A DNA stretch of 8,584 nt from AP-16 sp036395835 (GTDB lineage Bacteria > Pseudomonadota > Alphaproteobacteria > Rhizobiales > Xanthobacteraceae): positions 1-8,584 of the forward strand of contig DASWCW010000019.1 in assembly GCA_036395835.1 (NCBI GenBank). The letters run 5' to 3'. A program made the translations under genes and the position numbers. How positions within the stretch are numbered: position 1 is the stretch's first letter; each line of letters begins with the position of its first letter. Below are positions 7,006 to 8,584 of the stretch, one piece after another. The notes beneath the pieces were generated by a model. The model worked only from the letters and a program-made list of their open reading frames with translations. It searched no databases and was not told the DNA's origin.

Positions 7006-8004
7006 TCACGCTTCGGGCGTCATCCAGGGCGCCGCGCAGAACGGCCCGCCACGCCCCATATAATGCCCCAGGACGGCGATTCGGGCTAGTCTCCGGGCCT
7101 GGGCCTTCCTAGGGGCCGACTGCAATCTGCCCACCGAAGTACGGCCGCGCGCCTTCCGGAACCTCCAATTACCAACATGCTCTCGGACGACGTTCCCGAC
7201 GTAGTAGTGTCGACCCAATAGCACCCCGCAGGTATATGCGGCGCCCTTGTCCTCGCTGGCGGCGAGGTCGAGCCGCAGGATCTCGCCGGCGATGTCGCGC
7301 TCATGCAAGCGCTGCATGATCACCACGATCGCCGAGCGAACCGGGTCGTTGAGCCGCGTCGTGACCGACTCGCGGAACCGCATCACCGCCCGCTCGCGGT
7401 CGGCGTCCGACTCCGCGGTGTCCACCGAGTGCGGGTCGTCGATCAGGATGCGGTCCGCCTTGCCGCCGGTCAGCGAGCCGAACGGCACCGCCTCGCGGAA
7501 GCCGCCCTGCGTGTTCGAGAACCGCCACTCGCCGGTCGCCACCAGCTCGACGTGCGGGAAGCTCTGCTGGTACCAGCCCGACATCACCAGGTCGCGCATG
7601 CGCCGCGAATCGCGCAGGCAGAAGTCCTGCCGGAACGAGGTCGCGATGTACTGCATCGACGGCTTGCGCGCCGGGCCCCACTCCCAGGCCGGCCAGAACA
7701 CCGACACGACCAGCGACTTGGTGAACGACGGCGGCACGTTCGCCAGCAACCGGTTCTCGCAGCCCATCGCCAGCAAGGTGCCGTTGGTGATCGCCTCCAG
7801 GTGTCGGCAGATGAACTCGATGTGCCAGCCCTGGACGAACGGCCGGTCGTGCTCGACCAGCGGCCAGGCCTCACGCACGAACCCGAGCAGCGTCGAGCAG
7901 TGCTTGCGCACCGAGACGACGTCGCGCGCGATCGTGCGGTTAGTTGAGCGTTGGGCCCTCTCCGCCTTCAAGTCCTGAAGGGGAGGGCACCGACTCAAGG
8001 ACAT
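7006..8004 (-). CDS. Phage terminase large subunit, internally deleted and truncated (probable pseudogene)
   Basis: The large terminase is the ATPase-nuclease motor that packages phage DNA into proheads. Counting from the ATG at 8004, the ATPase domain is recognisable: QGWHIEFICRHLEAITNG (58-75), a deviant Walker A NVPPSFTKS (89-97), FWPAWEWGP (103-111), SLTGGKADRILIDDPH with Walker B (177-192) and the coupling region IVVIMQRLHERDIAGEI (226-242). Intact relatives then have over 100 residues before the nuclease domain. Here the reading jumps at about base 7270 straight to DLAASE and AYTCGVLLGR, which resemble the first nuclease strand with its catalytic Asp. After VVREHVG (about base 7173) similarity ends and the tail looks non-coding. 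The remaining nuclease Asp residues are missing. It overlaps the upstream gene by about 65 bp. An in-frame TTG at 8019 is an alternative start and neither has a clear ribosome-binding site. The protein is not expected to package DNA. Confidence 0.75.
   Translation of the reverse strand: MSLSRCPPLQDLKAERAQRSTNRTIARDVVSVRKHCSTLLGFVREAWPLVEHDRPFVQGWHIEFICRHLEAITNGTLLAMGCENRLLANVPPSFTKSLVVSVFWPAWEWGPARKPSMQYIATSFRQDFCLRDSRRMRDLVMSGWYQQSFPHVELVATGEWRFSNTQGGFREAVPFGSLTGGKADRILIDDPHSVDTAESDADRERAVMRFRESVTTRLNDPVRSAIVVIMQRLHERDIAGEILRLDLAASEDKGAAYTCGVLLGRHYYVGNVVREHVGNWRFRKARGRTSVGRLQSAPRKAQARRLARIAVLGHYMGRGGPFCAAPWMTPEA
7743..7835. repeat. 93-bp direct repeat, copy 1 (inside the terminase gene)
   Basis: This segment is identical at all 93 positions to 8492-8584, in the same orientation and offset by 749 bp. 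It encodes the terminase residues from QGWHIEF to ENRLL, ending one codon before the Walker A loop (ANVPPS). Bases just left of it (ttcg) differ from those left of copy 2 (cgtcgt), so the left edge is a true breakpoint. The right edge cannot be defined because copy 2 reaches the window end. Confidence 0.97.
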
Positions 8005-8416
8005 TGATGAGCGTGTCAAGCTGCTCGTCCGTCAACAGCGAGGGATCAACCGCCCGCACGGTATGGTGGATCGATGCCTTGCGGGCATATTCGTACGGCG
8101 CGATCTCCTTGAGCGCGGACAGCGCGTTCTTGAGGTGATCGGCAGCGAGTTTCACGTCGGGCGCCGATCTTAGCACCTTGCGCTCCTTGCCGTCCTCGCC
8201 CTTCTCCACGACCTCGCGCGTGCGCTTCATGGCCTCCGCTGCCTGGCCGAGGAACCACTTCGCAACCAAGCGCATCTGCTCCAGCGAGTCAAAATCGGCC
8301 GGCCTGGCCTCGACGGCGCGCGCCATCGCCTCGCGTATGGCTATGGTGCGCTTGTTCGGCGTGCCTTTCTTGCGGCCAGCGTCCGGCGGACGCGGTGCCC
8401 CTTTGGGGAAGGCCAT
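7940..8416 (-). CDS. Phage-type small protein, putative terminase small subunit
   Basis: This is a 158-residue, charged, mostly helical protein. Its basic start MAFPKGAPRPPDAGRKKGTP continues with NKRT. The motif GRKKGTPNKRT is common at the N-terminus of small phage proteins encoded just before the large terminase. The middle (about 30-110) is rich in Ala, Glu, Lys and Arg and likely forms long helices; the end VDPSLLTDEQLDTLINVLE could be another helix pair. I see no enzyme motif, signal peptide or membrane segment. Its place directly upstream of the large terminase gene, overlapping it by about 65 bp, suggests the small subunit that recognises phage DNA and regulates the motor. This is inferred from position and size, not from a diagnostic domain. 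The ATG at 8416 is the only sensible start, although no clear Shine-Dalgarno precedes it. The stop of the upstream fragment lies four bases before it. The frame is intact, unlike its neighbours. Confidence 0.7.
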   Translation of the reverse strand: MAFPKGAPRPPDAGRKKGTPNKRTIAIREAMARAVEARPADFDSLEQMRLVAKWFLGQAAEAMKRTREVVEKGEDGKERKVLRSAPDVKLAADHLKNALSALKEIAPYEYARKASIHHTVRAVDPSLLTDEQLDTLINVLESVPSPSGLEGGEGPTLN

Positions 8417-8450
8417 AGCGTTATTTCGAACTCATTTTGTGTTCCGCGGA

Positions 8451-8478
8451 CCTGCGCCGTTTCTTCCGGGAGCGCAGG
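8451..8478. repeat. Inverted repeat upstream of the putative small terminase gene
   Basis: CCTGCGC (8451-8457) and GCGCAGG (8472-8478) form a perfect 7-bp stem around a 14-base loop, in the short segment between the duplicated terminase piece and the small gene. No T tract follows on either strand. It could be an operator or leader structure, or chance in GC-rich DNA. The surrounding bases 8401-8460 are about 53% G+C, well below the addAB region. Confidence 0.35.
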
Positions 8479-8491
8479 CGATGACCGTCGT

Positions 8492-8584
8492 CCAGCAACC
8501 GGTTCTCGCAGCCCATCGCCAGCAAGGTGCCGTTGGTGATCGCCTCCAGGTGTCGGCAGATGAACTCGATGTGCCAGCCCTGGA
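8492..8584. repeat. 93-bp direct repeat, copy 2 (at the window edge, extent unknown)
   Basis: Identical to 7743-7835 over its whole visible length, and cut only by the end of the window. Zero mismatches mean either a very recent duplication, two nearly identical phage terminase genes, or an assembly artefact at a repeat boundary. Confidence 0.97.

Larger units (their letters stand above)
8421..8584 (-). pseudogene. Partial second copy of the terminase large subunit gene with an unrelated tail
   Basis: A reading frame enters from the right edge and runs 53 codons to TAA (8423-8421). Its first 30 residues, QGWHIEFICR through ENRLL, are identical to the terminase at 7743-7835. At base 8491 the sequence changes: instead of the Walker A loop it continues DDGHRLRSRKKRRRSAEHKM and then SSK. 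The tail is very basic and I do not recognise it. It is probably the normal non-coding leader of the small terminase gene read through by accident. Losing Walker A means this copy could not encode a working motor. Whether a longer terminase gene lies beyond the window, or the copy is an assembly product, cannot be seen here. Confidence 0.6.

Noticed and set aside
7059..7064. A perfect TATAAT on the plus strand
   Set aside because: The place 17 bases upstream (GCAGAA) is not a -35 element and no plus-strand gene follows; addB lies on the other strand.
3897..7112. A plus-strand open frame of 1071 codons opposite addB
   Set aside because: Same explanation: it is register-aligned with addB and runs past its start only because the junction lacks stops. 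The motifs of AddB on the minus strand are unambiguous.
7303..7947. A plus-strand open frame of 214 codons opposite the terminase gene
   Set aside because: Register-aligned shadow of the terminase frame, with no start signal and Arg/His-rich composition.
7006..8416. Gene transfer agent packaging genes
   Set aside because: Alphaproteobacterial gene transfer agents carry a conserved cluster with portal and protease genes after the terminase. Here no portal gene follows and the terminase is broken, so a decayed prophage is the simpler reading.
6927..8584. Defence island, CRISPR array, tRNA or insertion sequence near the phage segment
   Set aside because: I found no spaced repeats, tRNA-like T-loop with matching arms, transposase motif or terminal inverted repeats; the only direct repeat is the single 93-bp terminase duplication.

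Overview
The window is about 70% G+C. It carries part of a conserved alphaproteobacterial chromosomal locus, most likely from the Hyphomicrobiales (Rhizobiales): the gene pair addB-addA followed by trxA. All genes lie on the minus strand, so transcription runs from high to low coordinates. The lineage call rests on three things: the alphaproteobacterial form of AddB (no Fe-S cysteines), the thioredoxin N-terminus, and the addB-addA-trxA order.

Layout from right to left, in the direction of transcription. (1) 7006-8584 is a damaged piece of phage DNA-packaging region. It holds a partial copy of a large-terminase gene that runs off the window end (8421-8584), a small phage protein in the small-terminase position (7940-8416), and a large terminase gene (7006-about 8004). 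The large terminase keeps its ATPase domain. It appears to have lost the link to the nuclease domain and most of the nuclease itself. (2) 6927-7005 is a junction. The last codons before addB look like the C-terminal end of the nucleotidyltransferase that normally precedes addB in this group; the rest of that gene is absent. (3) 3840-6926 is addB and 412-3843 is addA. They overlap by four bases and encode the two subunits of the AddAB helicase-nuclease that processes double-strand breaks for RecA-dependent repair. (4) 210-411 is intergenic, with two hairpins after addA and a promoter and ribosome-binding site for the next gene. (5) 1-209 is the 5' two thirds of trxA.

The repair part is ordinary and intact. 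The unusual part is the right end. A prophage remnant abuts the addBA operon exactly where its usual upstream partners should be. In addition, 93 bp of the terminase gene (7743-7835) recurs without a mismatch at the extreme end of the window (8492-8584). This may be a real rearrangement (phage-mediated deletion plus duplication) or an assembly error at a repeat; the sequence alone cannot decide. I see no CRISPR array, tRNA, rRNA or complete insertion sequence, and no convincing new multi-gene system.
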